A stretch of 64,000 bases of DNA from Stercorarius parasiticus (taxonomy: Eukaryota > Chordata > Aves > Charadriiformes > Stercorariidae), in assembly GCA_013396915.1 (NCBI GenBank), contig VWZL01002825.1, positions 527,327 through 591,326 of the forward strand. The letters are read 5' to 3'. The stretch's first letter is position 1. The number at the start of each line of letters is the position of its first letter. A program made the position numbers and the translations under genes. This document shows positions 34,926-48,750 of this stretch, one piece after another. The notes below the pieces were generated by a model. It ran no database searches. It had not been told where the DNA came from and was given only the letters and a program-made list of their open reading frames with translations.

Positions 34926-37760
34926 ATTCTTGTAGAAACAAACCGTATCACTCACTAGCAATCTGGTTTAAAAGAGACATAAATAAGTCTCATGCCCAGA
35001 GTTCAGAGTGAAACGCATTATATCTTTCGCCATACTATAGGCAAACGTCTTTTTTCAGTCAGTGTTCTCTCTGGGCCTGTTTTTATTTCTTTCGTCGCCA
35101 TCAAATGCCTACTACTAAAGCTGTACATGCTCACGCGTTTTCAGCCCGCTCTGCAGGTTATAATTGAGAAGGGGTATGTTTGCTATGACAGGAACTCTCA
35201 GCTGGCTCGTTAGACCCTTCAGCAGGTGGGGGAGCCCAGAGCAGTTCATCCATCTAAATACAGATGTTATTATGGCTGACCTTAGTTTGCCGTTTGAGTG
35301 ACCTTCTGAAGGCTTTTAATAAATACATCAGATGATTCCAAAAAGCGGTCCCACGCTGGGCAGCTAGATAAGAGCAATGTCATGTTAAACATTACATAGG
35401 AGCTTGTCAAATGACATTTGATGAAATCAAATCTCAGAAAAAATAGCTGATTTATTAATCCTAGGCAAGTGTTCCTAACAGCGCGGTTCTGAGTAGAATG
35501 TGCTTTAAGAGCTGGAACTAGCACAAGCTTTGAATAATCATTTTCTAATTTTAGCTTCACCAGAATGTTCTGCTTCAAATTGCCGCAGTTTTGTGCCGCT
35601 GTTTGTGCATGGTTCGTATTTGCAGTGTGCATGGACACGTATGGTTGCCTTCACAGTGGCATTGGTATACACACACAAAAGATAAAGGACAAAAAGTTCA
35701 TATCCAGTGACTGGCTTTGTTTTCTCTGGACAAAATTAATCACCGTCGCAGCGAAGAGTTAGCGACATTCCTGAAATAAAAAATAATCTTTTTCATAATT
35801 CCCATTTTCATTTTGTTTCCAGGTAGCTAGAAGCTTATCTGAAGTTTCGAAATGTTGCAATGGATATTAAGTGAGGGGAGTTTTCACAGCTTGTACCTAG
35901 GTTGCTCTCCAACCCAGTCTGCTCTGCCTGTGAGCACCAAAGCAATAAATAAACCAAACCGGCAAACTGAAATAGGAGGTGTTCCAATATCCACAACAGG
36001 GGAAAATATTTTCTGGTTTTAATAACATTTTAAAGCTCATATTGTTTGCCTCCCTTTGGTTATTTCATTTTTGGCTTTTCAGTATTTTTTGTCTTTCTGA
36101 TTGACTCAAATTTGCAAGTAGTTTTGGCTGATCTAAAATGATATTTTTTGGACGAAAGTTCTAAGTAATAACATTGGCTGAAACCACTAAGCATTCTTAT
36201 ATCGTTAGGATTAAAGGTGGTAAGAAAAAAGACTTTTGATTTCTTCTGTGTCACTGGAATCAGCGACAAATTCTTTCAATAAAGAAATCGTCTCAGATTA
36301 AAATTTTGGCCCACTGAGATCAGTTACAATCTCATTGTTCTTGGGTGATTGCTAAGAAGTGACTCATCAAGAACTGGAAGGCACCAAGAATGATGTTCCA
36401 GCCAAAGTGTGTGTGGAAAATCTTGTGTTACATGTCAATGATAACTGTAAGACGCTTCAGGAAATATGGTCCTATTTCTTGGAAGTATCTGATTGCGCAA
36501 ATCTTTGGTGGGATTAGTAATAGGTCTGTTTTACTGCTTTTGCATGTATTTGTTTTGTCTGAAGCCATGATGATGTACAGTACAGTTATTAGGTGTGAGT
36601 CTGGGACTTAAATATTGCATGTTTATGGCTTTTTAATTGCCCATCTCAACCACAAAATAAGGCAGTGAGACAAATTATGTTCTCGTATGGCTCATCTGGT
36701 AGAAACCTGCTGCTTCATCATTGCAACATTAAAGAGGGGAGGTTTGTTTCCTTGGGCTTTGTCCATTTTTGTTGCATGAAGTTGCTTTCTCCAGCAATCT
36801 CTGTACTGCCAGCACACATCAAACAGCGAGAGCTGCTCTCTGCAGAGCTCAGCTCTCCCACGCATGCCACTGCAGCTTGATCTGGCCCCAGTGTGAGCCT
36901 CAGCTGACTGCAGCAGCAGCCCCTACGGTACAGAGTTTGCATGTTGTGGTCTGCTACTGCTCCCATGCAGAGAAAAGCCAAGTACTTTCTAACCTGACCT
37001 GCCAAACTTTGCTGTTCAATGACATTTCTCCTCCACTTTGAGCAGAACAAGAAATACTAAACAGGTAGAAGTGACCACCAAATAGAGTGGCTTTCTTACC
37101 ATTAAACAAGAAAAGTAACAATGTTTTCTGTAGTTTGCTCTCCTTTCCATTCCTTTATCTTCTTAGCCTCACATGTGGTGAAAATGAAGCAGCAACCATC
37201 AGTGCATAAATTACATGAACAGAAACAAGGCTGAGCCAACAGCTCTCAGCTTCGTTACTCTTTTTCCTTTCAACAGCTCCATTAGTCCTCTGTGTTGTAG
37301 TCACACAGACATATAGGAGGTTTAGATTTAGGAAAGCAGAATAACAGGCATGCTGGTATCAAACCCTGTGGGCTCAGACAGTATCGCAGTTGTCTGCAAA
37401 CGAAGCAGTGAGCGCAATGCATCCATCTCTGCTACCTGTGTGGATGGATAACCCAACCTTCACCACAAAAGGACCTACTGTACCCGTTGTGATCATGTGC
37501 AGGCCTCCATCTCCTTTAGTCTTGTCTGTAAATACTGTCCTGCCTAGATGAATGGATGAGTAGACAGACAAGGTAATACAAACACCGCCCGGTGTAGATG
37601 ATGTTATTCTAGAAAGCGAATGTTTTCTTCTAGACCTTTCTGCAGAAAGTAATTGAGCTGGGTGAAAATGTTCTGATAAAACATATTTTGGTGAAAAATG
37701 CAAAGTTTCAGAGATACCTCTAGATTATGTACTCACCGTGATGAATTATTCATTGGATTG

Positions 37761-37781
37761 ATATATACGCGTGTGTATATA
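37761..37781. repeat. Alternating purine-pyrimidine tract
   Basis: Twenty-one bases alternate strictly, reading ATATATACGCGTGTGTATAT and then A, with a central ACGCGT palindrome. Z-DNA is possible. Confidence 0.85.
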
Positions 37782-38750
37782 GGGAGCATTCAGAAAACTA
37801 AGTTTGGATATTTGACAGTTAAATGTTTTTACTTTTCCCCGTGACATGACCTGTGCTTTCAAAGTTGCCTGTAATTCTATTTAAAATATAACTAAGCAAG
37901 CCTGAATCAGAACGAAATGCTGAGCATTGTTTTACCCCCAAGGAAACACGTTTTGATGTATCAATTTGCATTAAAATATTTTTGTAATGATTTGATCCAA
38001 AAAGTCTATACTTGACTTGGCAGTAAGAGGAGAAGCCAGTTACTTGTATAGCTCTATTGAGAAGTACTAATTACAGCTTCTGCTGGTCATGGTGCATGGT
38101 ATGTGGACATATGACTCATGTATATATCACCCCTTTTTCTTTTGAAGAAATGTAGTAGGAATTTTAACTGCAGAGATGAACATAAAGGACCCGAAGTTAA
38201 TGGTTCACTTAGGAATAAATAGTTCCTCCTCTTGACACTCGCACACAGAGTGCCAGACCTCAGCTGGACTAAATCAGTAAATCATTAACTTTAATAGGGA
38301 TTTGCCAGTTTACACCTACGGAGGATCTGGTTCACATATTTCAGTGACAATTCTCCTCAGACATAGCCAGCACATCAGGCATGGGGTCCTGTCCACAGAA
38401 GTCAATGGCTACACATCTGCTCTTCCACTTGGGACGTTGAAAATGCACACCTCTCCTTAAGACAGGACGTAATATGACTTTCCAATCATATATCAGATAC
38501 AAGAAGAACCAGACTTTTGCGCCCATATAGCTACTGTATTTTTTTAATGAATCAGACAGCAATAGCGCTTAAACTGCTTACCACTAACTTTAATTTACAG
38601 CGTGTGGGAATATAGTGACAGTAATGTTGTCATCATTCTCTCTCTTCCTCTGTGGCTTCAAGCCCAGACTTTCACATTCTCATTTTTAGGACAGAGTCAA
38701 ACTGAGTTTTACCCCACCCGCTCATCCCCCTGATGAAATGATATGTTATT

Positions 38751-38775
38751 AAAAAAACAAATAAATAAATAAAAG
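38751..38775. repeat. (AAAT)n tract
   Basis: A run of A followed by AAATAAATAAATAAAA, a short tetranucleotide microsatellite. Confidence 0.9.
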
Positions 38776-38993
38776 AGACCTCACTGATAGCTCCAGAATC
38801 TGCTGGTTTTTCTCTTCTGCCTTAATGTGCTTTTCATCCAGGGAACAGAATGAAAATGCATTTTCTACGGTAGTAACTGGCATGTTCTAAATGGTGTCAG
38901 AATTCAAGAACATGACAAGCAAAATACAGCTGGACTGGAGGGCTCCACCACACATATAGTAGGAAATATTGCATTCCCATGCTGTTTTCATGC

Positions 38994-39001
38994 ATGCAAA
39001 T
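38994..39001 (+). promoter_or_regulatory. POU octamer motif
   Basis: A perfect ATGCAAAT within CATGCATGCAAATGATCA. The octamer is bound by POU-domain factors. One 8-mer alone is weak evidence, since chance hits are expected in 64 kb. Confidence 0.3.
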
Positions 39002-41667
39002 GATCAGCCACATTACAAACCCTTAAAAACATTGTGAGAAAACTTGACATTTCCCAGATGGGCAGCTTATTTGAGACTAACCCATCTGACTTTCCTTTCT
39101 CCAAGGGAATTTAACCCCTTGGAGCTCCTACGGGGAAGCTACGTTTCCTTGTCATTCTACCGAAAAGCCTAATAAAAAGGCACTGGTTTGGCAGGATCGT
39201 TAGAGTTCAGGTTGACACCCAAGTCTTTGTGCAAAGTGTGGTCAAAGATGCGCTGGTGGCTCTTACTCCTTGTTTTTATGGAGAGCAGCTTGTGCCAAGC
39301 TACAATCTGCACAAACCACATTACAGGCTGTAATGAGACCAAAATCAGCAACTGCTAGTCAGTCTCCACCACGTGTAATCCTAACAAGCATCATGGCCTT
39401 GCAGGTTTTAAACTGTTCTCCATGTGTCAAGACCTCTCGAGCTTAAACTCAATATGTTTTCAATAACTCCATGAAAAATGCATAAGCTTGCTTTAGCTTC
39501 AGGGCAGATCATTTGGGGAACAAACTCACCATCTAGATTTTTTTGGCATAGGCAGTAGAATTAGATCTTTCCAATTTCTAATACACCACTCTGAGCAAAT
39601 CTGATTGGTATGTAACCAGTGTTGAATACTGTGCAGGAGGTTTCGTATTTTGGTAGATCTCTTAAAGCCCTTAAACGTATTATTCAAAATGCGCTCCTTA
39701 CTGCTACCTTTGGTTTTGTAATAATCCTTCCTTAATTATGCCCTCCTGTAGTCCTACTGACAATTTTTAAAGACTGACAGTTTTTTAAGATAGACAAAAT
39801 TTTGCTCACTGGTAACTGGCTGAAACAATAGGCTTTACTCTTCAGTGCCAGACTGTTTGTATTCAACAGGTCAATTAACCCAAAAGCACAAAAGCAAGTC
39901 TTTTTAAAATCAGAGAAATAGCACAAGGGCATCCCACTGTTAAACAGCTGAATAATGGCTGACTCTGAGGCTCAAATGCAAAAGGGAATGTCTCCTCTCG
40001 GTATAAGGATGATCTACCATCTAATAACCCATATGATGCAAATCATAGATTTAACTGTTACTGTGTCTGCTCTCTTTTTCTTTCTTTCTTCCCTCTTGAT
40101 CTGTTCCCCTTTGCCCCCCCCAAGCCCTTTATCAAAAATAACTTCTGGAAGGAAAAATAAACACTGGAAGACGCTCAGCTGTTTTGGCATCCATGTGTGC
40201 AAGAAAGGCCTTTTCCCCCTGCTCTCTTCCTCCAGACTGAAAGGAGCTGGAGCTCCAGTTTGAAGGCAGACAAGCAGCCTGTGAAACTTCAGCCAGTTTT
40301 CATCACAGCTGGCCATGCCTGTGTGATTTCAGACAAAAGACTTCCGTCTTTATCTGGCGCTTATTGAGACATCTCATTCAGCTAGAGATAAAAGGGAAAA
40401 GATGTGCTTTGAAATTGAACCATTAGGGCGTCAAAGAAATCAGCATGCAAATGCCACACGCAAATGAATTCAAGATGAAGCTTGAGGATCAAATCTCGGT
40501 GCCAACAGGAGTTTGCCTGCACAGGGACCCAGCAAAGCCATTGTAAAGACCTCAGGGGAGTTTGGCCCTGTGTTTGTTAAGGGAAGGAGGTGAAAGTTGG
40601 ATGTGGAAGCAATCTTAAAAATAAATTACAATGGGATAGATTGTTTCAGAGAAGTGACCCTGGTTTGCCAAAGACTGGGTAGGTTATCCACCAACATGAC
40701 TCTTCAATGAACGATGGAGAATTTCCTTTTGATTTCCCACCTTGCAAATTCTCGTAGAGCTTAATGTGCCGCTCCCTGCGTGTTTCTCACTTTTCCCAGT
40801 GTGTGTGCTGGTGCAGTGCTGGCATGCCAGGCATGGACCTGGTTTGTTATAAGTAGGGACTGGTTGTCAGATGTAAGGGTCTAAGATAGCTGACGTTTAA
40901 GTGTTTGGTGCCCTATTTCGAGGAGTGAATATATTTTTCTCACTGTCTATAAAAGGATAGTGTTAACCAAAACCTAAAAGATCTCTGATGTAACAAACTT
41001 ACTATATTTTAAAGGCTGTGTGACATGTTTCCCAGAAGAAGAGAGTCGGGATTCAGCTGAAATGACAGTAAGAGAGAGTCTTTGTTGAGGGTACTGAGGG
41101 TAGACAGACTCTGAGGTTGGCTCGCTCCTGCAGTCATTTATCACAGGGTCACACTAGCTCCTGCTTTGTCCCACGTAGTCCAGGCTGTGATTGCTGACCA
41201 TGCACATCAGGCATTGTTTCAAGATCTATAATTACCTGTAGAGACTAATTAATGGTTAGCAAAGAAGCTGGGGCTAACTTAAGAAATCTCTGCTTGCCCA
41301 CAGCCTATGGATAGATGTGCTGAATAAAATATTTCAATGGGAATTTAATTCTGATTTCATTTGCGATTTTTGTCCTTCAGCTGAGACACACATCATTGGC
41401 CTTTTAAGTGAAGAATGGAGCATTTGAGCTTTCCATCAGGAGAAATGTTCCACTGCATGATAGCTTTCCACCCACTGAGAAAACTACCTCTTAATAATGT
41501 GCAAATCTCTAGTTAAAGAATTACAGAGATTAGCCTGAAGCCTGACACTCATCCTGCAGGAGGGAACCTCACCAAAATGCTGTTGACAAAGGGAAACTTT
41601 GTTAAGCGTGTTTAGTTCAGCCCTGCTATTGCAAGGATCCCTAAGCTGCTTTGTTTTATGAGACTTA
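39002..41667. other. Gene-free stretch
   Basis: No gene seen. A second octamer lies at 40445-40452 in a low-repeat interval (about 40420-40620) that could be a conserved element. Frames at 39955-40316 overlap on opposite strands and look like chance. Confidence 0.5.
40445..40452 (+). promoter_or_regulatory. POU octamer motif
   Basis: A perfect ATGCAAAT, followed 9 bases later by a related GCAAATGA. The pairing makes it slightly more interesting than the copy at 38994, but it is still motif evidence only. Confidence 0.3.
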
Positions 41668-41717
41668 GGGCAAAGGATTTGCTTAAAGCAAAGGGCAAAG
41701 GATTTTCTTAAAAAACA
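41668..41717. repeat. 25-bp tandem duplication
   Basis: GGGCAAAGGATTTGCTTAAA plus five bases (41668-41692) is followed directly by a second copy (41693-41717) with a few substitutions. Confidence 0.9.
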
Positions 41718-44700
41718 TATTCCTTCTATAAGGGTGCATAGTCTCATGGGATCTAGGGATTAGGTGTTCATTTCCTATACAAAAGCTTCATAATTGTCTA
41801 AAGGATGCCTGGATATTAACCAACCTCCAAGTAAAATAGCGAGTACAGTGACTGAAAAAAAAAAAAAGAATCACTTGATGTTGGCTGTACTGGGAGTTAT
41901 GTAGCAATAAGCAATGAAACCCATGAGTTTCTCTCCATGGACATTGATTGTTTGTAAAACCAAAAGTTTTGTATGATCTGAAGAGAAACCAGAGCGTAGT
42001 GCACAGAAGAAACTATACAGAGAAACTACAATTTGATGAATATGACCCTGCAAGAAAGTCCATATGGGAAAGTTCCAGCTGGATACGCATCCTGTCCCCA
42101 GCATCTCCCATGATGTACCTGGACTTCTGAATTCCCAGGGTCAACTGCACACATCAGTCCAGAGTGACATTGCATCGTAGAGAGGATGGGCTGGGGAGCA
42201 CATTAAAAGAAACTATGATAGTTGGTGGGGACTGACGTTTCTAGAACAATAACTCTCAGAAGGCACCACGAGAAGATGAAGTTTCATGCTGAACTAATTT
42301 GAAATGAAATGTATTTGGCTCACTCAGGATGCAAGAATTCTGGGGAATTATTTTCATAAAAGAGCACGTCTTCCATGCTGAAAACATGAACTGCTGCTGC
42401 CCCTTTGAAGTGGCTCCAATGCATTGATGAAACAAAAAGGCATAATGCAGAAATAAAGTAATCCATAATATGTCACCAAGGTAGGGTTTTTCCTGATCCC
42501 CAGATGCCAATTTAATCTGACGGTGTCCATTAGCAAATGAAAACTGCTAAAACATTTTGTGACTGTTGCTACAAGGAGTTTGGGACCAATCTTGGACCAT
42601 CTGTTAGTTAAGTGTCTTTTCAAGGAACAAACATTTATATTTTAAATCTCAGCTACGTTTTATACTGTTGTAGATGGTGCTATCCAAAACGATGAAGACT
42701 GTTGAATCAGGTCATCCTCCAACATGACATTAGCTTTTTCTTCAGTGATACTTGATATGCCAACATGAGGCTTGTCTCACAAGAGCATTCCTGGTTGACG
42801 TGTAGCCAATGTTTTATGCAATCATATCTCCCGTATCTCAATTTGGGAACATTCTAGCTTAGCACAAGGGCAGCTGTTCTACATTTATGGCTTTCTCTGA
42901 GTGCTTTCTCAAGGCAGGCTCTAGCTCTTCTATTGAATGAGCTATTTAATGGGGACCCCAACCCTGCAGGAGCTTCCCCAGAGCCATATCTCTCTGATCT
43001 GATTTTCTGTTACTTCTCTCCCTGATGAATCAGTTGTTCCTCCTAAATAAAATGTGTCCTTTATTTCAGAGTGAAAATACTTTGGACTGAACAGTTGGGG
43101 TCCCCAAAAATTCTTAGAAGTTCACTGAAAAAAAGCTCTCATCCTTCAGGTGCAGATGTATAATCAACTGTTTTCAGAATATTTTTCTTCTAAGCAGCAA
43201 GGACAGTTTGTGTACAGAAAAAAGATCTGCACTGCATACTGGTGTTCATCTCGTCTACATCAGTTCTTACAATGATGAGTATTGTAACAACGGAATGTAG
43301 TAATAATTACGTTATTGTTATGATGGCTGTAATGACATTATAATGAAATTACACTTTTATTGTACTAATTATTCCCATTACCTCTCAGCAAATAAGACTT
43401 CTAATTTTTCCTCCCTTTGACCTTTTATTAATTTTTGCACTTTTGACTGGGAGACCTGCTTAGCACCGTAGTATCTTTATAGCCCGTGTCCCTGTCTTCA
43501 GTGAGCTGGCAGTTCAACACCTCCTCTCCTATTAGCTACGTGTGCAGGGCAGGGCATGCTGAGCAGTCTGGAGTGTAGTAGAGTATCTGAGACACTGTCA
43601 GACAGCGTAGTAAAGAATATGCATTTCTTCACTGTTCCTTTGCTATTGAAATGAGTTTTGCCCTTCTCACTATTTAAAGACATTAAATATCCATTGTTTT
43701 TACATTGCAACAGGCGTGCTACCTTCGCACAGAAGTTCAGTAATCCGTAAAGAGTGAGAGCAATGACTGACAGCTTCACATCGAGCCTCTGACCAAAAAC
43801 ATTTAGACTTTTGAAAATAGCCTTGTTCTCAATTTTTTTAAAAAACTCGTTTCTGTCTCTTTTTTCCTAATAAACCTTTCACGGGGATTGCCTCTTTGTA
43901 AAGTGTATAGTCTGAAGTTAGTTTTGGGTGGCTACTCCCTCTATATGAGGGATTCTCGTGACCATATGTAGCGTCTGTGCTTGACTGCACTTTCATACAA
44001 ACCGTCACCAGCAGGGTATGGGATGGGATGTTTGTTGCTGTTGATTGATTTTGTACAAGAATGGTCTACGTAGCATTTTTTTAGAGGAATCCATGGGGCT
44101 TTTATAATCTCAACCCTACATCAAATAATATTACTCTATAAGGTGCGACTACATCACTGGAGTGAGTTTGATATCACATTTTACTGCACAGGGAATATTT
44201 AATTCCCAGGGAAGATATTCCAAAGGGGTAAAGGATTAAAAATGGATTATTATCCCTTTGTGAGATGTGCAGTACTTCTCTACTGACTTCAATTCTGCTT
44301 GCAGACTCGGCACCTCGGATCTTTCCCAATGCAACTAGAGTAATTGTTATAAAATTTAAGGTGAAAACTAATGGGTCTGGTTTTGCTCTTAATGCTGATG
44401 TTACTGACTTTCTGTGAGCTGAAATGACTATCACTGAAATCCGAATTGGACTCAATCATAATGATATTTTGAGCTGTGGTGGCTGTAGGTTTATACGATA
44501 CTGCCATAAGTGGAAGTGAAAGAAAAAATAGGCTTTTCTTGCCTTCTCTATTATTAATTTTGAATGTTACCGGTACAGGTGATCAAAAAGATAATAAGAG
44601 GTCTGTTTTACAAAACATCTTTGAAGTACTCATCCAGGACACTGAGGCATGATGGAAAATGAACTACGAAGACAATCCTGCCGCTGCCCTGGGAAATAAA

Positions 44701-47539
44701 CGGGTTGACTCATAGAGCTTTCTGCCTTTAATTACTATGAATCCACTGATTAAGCCCAGGAGCTCTCCTCTTAATCCTGAATTACTCATTTTGACCCTGG
44801 CAGAGTTTGTATGCCTGAGCCATGACACCGTCACCCCCGAAATCCCGTGCCGTTCATTGGAGAGGCAGTTGCCACTGGGTGAAACAGAAACCAGCAGGTA
44901 CGTTAGCGGGGCGACCTCCATGTACATGCAAGCATCCGTCAAGGCAGTCTTTCCTTAATTGAGTTGCTTACATTCCACGCTCAGTTACTGTCTGCTGACT
45001 TGCAAAAGAACAAAGGAACAGCTACTTCCTATTAAGGAAGGTAATAACTTAATTAAAACCAAGTTCTATGCACTGCAGGATCTAGTTTGTCATCAAGAGG
45101 CCTTCCTTGCCTTTCCCTATAGGTTTTGATAATCTATGCCAGATATTTAATCACTGGATACCCCAGTATAAAGCTTCTAGCCCCCATAACCAGCAGAAAG
45201 CTTGTCAAAATAAATTTTAACTTCTGACCGTAGTAGAAGACCAACTAGAAGGTATTAACAGAATCAGAGCTGTCAATCAGAGCTTGGGCTCACCGTTTAT
45301 ATTATTAATTCCAACTCTGGTGGCATGGTCTTGGGATAACAACCATCCTAAGCTGCATTGGTCCAAAAAACACAAACCAAGAGTGGAATATATTTCGTGC
45401 CGAGGTGACGTTACTGAGTGTCCAGAGAAACTTCTTTTTTTTTTTTCTTTTTGTCTCTGAAAGGTGATGTTTTATTAGATTATTCCCATTGCCAAAAGAC
45501 ACAGCTACTGTCTGGCTTCATTTGCTGACTGTTTTTTCTAATGTAAAGATTTATTCCGCGCACAAAAGCAACCTATTAAGAAAAAAGCAAAGAAATTATT
45601 GCTTGTTTGTTTGTTTCTGCGAATTTCCTCCTAATTAATGCCGCATGTTAGAATGGAGACTGTGAATAGTCTTTAGTGGGTTTTGAAGTGCAACTGGCCT
45701 CACAAATTGAAATCTATCTTGGAGACTATGAGTTGGAGGTATTGTTACAATGCAAACCAGCAGGAAAGATTCCAGAGAGAAAGAGGAGAAGTGTGTTAAT
45801 TGAGAACAATAACATGCCGAAGACCTCCAGAAGCTGGTGGCCTTAATAAAATGAGACAATGCTATGTTGTTGCGTAACCTGAACTTCAAATTCAATTTCA
45901 GTTCTCGTGGAGTAGAAGTGATGCAGAGCTAGGTTTCTTTTTCTCTGTTCGTTTATAAGGCCATCTGAATAGTGAAGGTTTCATGGGTCCTGTTGAACTG
46001 GGCTTGAATTGTATTTCTCCCTCCCCTATTAATCACTTGATCATGGAGTAAATTTCCAGGATATTAAGCACGCAGAAGGTGACATTTGCAATCAAAGTAA
46101 CTAATAGTGATGGCACAAGTTCCCAGTCCATCTTATCATGGTTTGCTTTCTTGCCCTATGTGCTTCTGCCGCTGTTGTGACTTAAACTGCTGCCTACAAT
46201 AAAAGAAGTAATTAGGAGCAAGAAGCTGCCTTGAAATCCATGAGCAAATCCATGAGTCAATTTGAACAGCAGTTCTAAGACATATAACAGATATGTGCGT
46301 GTCTTCAGCCCAGGGTGCCTGAGGACATCTCATGGCAGTGTTTTCTTACATGCCCAGAACTCTTTGGCAAGTTTTGTGAGTATTATTTTTTGTATTTGTC
46401 TGGGTGAATCACTTTCCCACTGATTTCCCACCATTTATTTTGATGCAGTCTTCCAAATAGGCGTTTGGATTCTCTTTGCTGGATAAAAATGCTTCAATGT
46501 GAAGAAGATGCGAGACTGCAATATACTACCAAAGATCCCAGATATACTAATTTAAATCTTACACATAAAGCCATAATTATCATCGAGAGCCATAGACCTG
46601 GTTGGTATTCAGCAGTCAGCACCTTTAACCTCCTTAGAGAGTGGCCGTTCATGAATCTGCCTTAACTGTTAATAAATCTGGTGTGAATAAGACCACAATA
46701 TAAATCCAGTCATCTTTATCGTCTCATATTTAAGCAAATAAATGGAGAGTTGAAAGTAAATACAAGCTTTAGGATTTTCTAAAACACTCTAGATCCCAGG
46801 GTGTTCTAGAACATTTTATGAACAACTGAAATACAGTGGTTCTTTTCCCTTCCTCCTTTTTGTCTGGGCAATATGAACTCAATTTCATCATTCATGAACT
46901 TGTACAACCTTTACTGAGCTGCATATGCATTTCAAAGCCATTGTAGGGGAGAAACTACAATATCTATTATAGTTTTCCCCCTCTCCCTCTACAACTCTGC
47001 AGCATCCAGCGGTGTGGTGTGTGCCTGCATGGGGTATGCGTTACTGGGGCGTATTTGCGCATATCAAAAGCAGCTACTCTCTCAATCATTCATTGAAAGT
47101 TCCAGTTGGCTTAGAGTCTTCCTGAAAAATATGTTTATTTTGTCTTCTTGACTTACTTTTCCTCGTGTCTGAGTATTGTGCCTCCAGGAAGAAAAGCTTA
47201 AATTGCTGAAGTAGGGCTTTTTTTCAAAGCCTGCCAAGAATAAAGTGGCTTAATAAGAAAGCACACAGATTTTACTTTCTTAGAGGAAAAAAAAAAAATA
47301 AAAAAAGGAATAAGTCATTTAGAATGAGACTGGAAACTTCTTTAGGAGCAGTGGATATTTTCTAAAAGTGTAAAGATAGGAGCATTTTGGGAGGTAATAT
47401 GGAGCTAACTAGCCGTGAAACTTGGAAAGGACTAGGACCCTGCCAGCCCAGTTTGATCCCTGAACACGCGCTGATTTATGCTGGGGGAAATTATGTAATG
47501 GCAAGTCAACAACAATAGCTTCATAGAGTCGTGTAGCTG
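41718..47539. other. Gene-poor stretch
   Basis: Apart from the possible exon at 44804-44897 no gene is supported. A-rich tracts lie at 41855-41867 and 47289-47308 and a T-run at 45434-45445. The interval 43260-43380 is rich in TAAT/ATTA cores (GTAATAATTACGTTATTG and neighbours). Frames at 43498-43779 and 44174-44507 (minus) have no known domain. Confidence 0.5.
44804..44897 (+). other. Possible short coding exon (weak)
   Basis: A strong 5' splice site, CAGCAG|GTACGT, ends the segment at 44897 and an acceptor-like TTTGACCCTGGCAG ends at 44803, enclosing 94 bp. One plus frame is open across the segment and both junctions. The segment has five CpGs by hand count, above its AT-rich surroundings. 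The opposite strand is also open for 93 codons, which weakens the coding argument. The peptide is not recognised. Confidence 0.15.
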
Positions 47540-47690
47540 GGCTGCCGTGGAGCATCTCTCTCACTGTGGGAGGTGTGTGCCTCGGGCCACGCCGGCACTG
47601 TCCATTTTGCAGTAGCATGACTGTCGCCGCGTCCCTGCCATATCGATTTGGGCGAGAGAACCACCTTGAAAGGCTGGTTCGTTCAGGAAA
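47540..47690. promoter_or_regulatory. Minor CpG cluster
   Basis: CpG density rises here, with GTCGCCGCGTCC, GGCCACGCCGGC and ATATCGATTTGGGCGAG, relative to the flanks. It is shorter and weaker than the island at 33920. Open frames of 70-100 codons exist on both strands without recognisable domains. Confidence 0.3.
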
Positions 47691-48734
47691 CGTGAATGCC
47701 AAAGCTGCTCTCACAGCATGTATTGCAATCTGCTTTCCTTTAGGTTTTGGACGTAAAGCCAGTGTCGGTGTGGCCCCCTGACGTTTCTGTTCCTGGCTGC
47801 CATAGCGTGTGGTGTCACTGTCAAACCAGGGTTAAGCTGAGATCACCGCTGTGACCACCAAAATAGATGACACTTCCATCTCTGCGGTGGCAAGGGGAGA
47901 CTGCCAACCAGTGATTATTTTGTTTGTTTTGTCTGAGCAATATTTGTACAACAAACACTATCGACAGTCATCTTGACTCATCTTGGTAGCTGCAGAACAT
48001 ATGCAATTCCTGTTGCCTCCACCAGCAAGGGTTGTAATGCTGGGAGGGAAATGCATCCTACTGGGCAGGACAGAGACAGTTCCTGCTGCTGCTATTCATC
48101 AGGGAAAAGCAATTCCAGGCTTAAAAGTCAAGTCCTCAAGATTTAACGCTGCCTGGAAGTAGGTAACACCCAGGTTGAGATGTTCCAGCGCTACCATCTT
48201 CTTGGGATCTCTGACAAAATGTTGAATAGCTAAGGGTTGAGGGCAACTCGTATTTTCTTCTTCCCTCAGGCCTCCTCTCTTATTGAGAAAAGCAAGATTC
48301 ATTTTCGCAAGTGCAAGCTTACAGAGTGGAACGTAAGAAAAGTAAAAGGAAACAATATGCTATGTGATGTACGAACAACTGGAAGTTTTATGCCTTGTCC
48401 TGCAGAAGGCAGCAGCAAGAAGACATTGTGTCCTCACTCAGTGCCAGATCATCAATGCAGTATTGACTCAATGGGCTAGATGCCACCTCTTGAGTCACTT
48501 AGCATCACTTCTCGATACACCTGGTCTTTAATTTATTTTTGGAGGTTTCCAGTCTAAGTACAAATAAACATGCCCAGCCCATCTTAGACCACAGCCTTAG
48601 GTGGAGCAGCTGCAGATTTCATAAAGATAATGCAATATTGGGAAGAGACATACAGCAGTGAAAAAAAAACAACCTAAGGCAAATATTTCTGAATAATTGG
48701 AAGAAGTAAATCCTGAAATAAGTATATGTTACTT

Positions 48735-48750
48735 TTGATTAATTGATTAA
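48735..48750. promoter_or_regulatory. Doubled TTGATTAA homeodomain-type motif
   Basis: TTGATTAATTGATTAA is a perfect two-copy array of the palindrome-like octamer TTGATTAA. It contains TGATTAAT, a PBX-HOX type composite site. Tandem exact duplication of such a site is uncommon but short. Confidence 0.4.

Larger units (their letters stand above)
34421..38993. other. Gene-poor stretch right of the island
   Basis: A satellite CpG block at 34818-34925 is listed separately. Otherwise no gene is supported. Frames at 34670-35011 (plus) and 35282-35638 (minus), and the overlapping pair at 36718-37050, show no known domain. Confidence 0.5.

Noticed and set aside
44949..45060. Possible microRNA hairpin from TTCCTTAAT/ATTAAGGAA arms
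   Set aside because: The arms pair over only about 9 bases with a loop of some 80, far short of a microRNA precursor.
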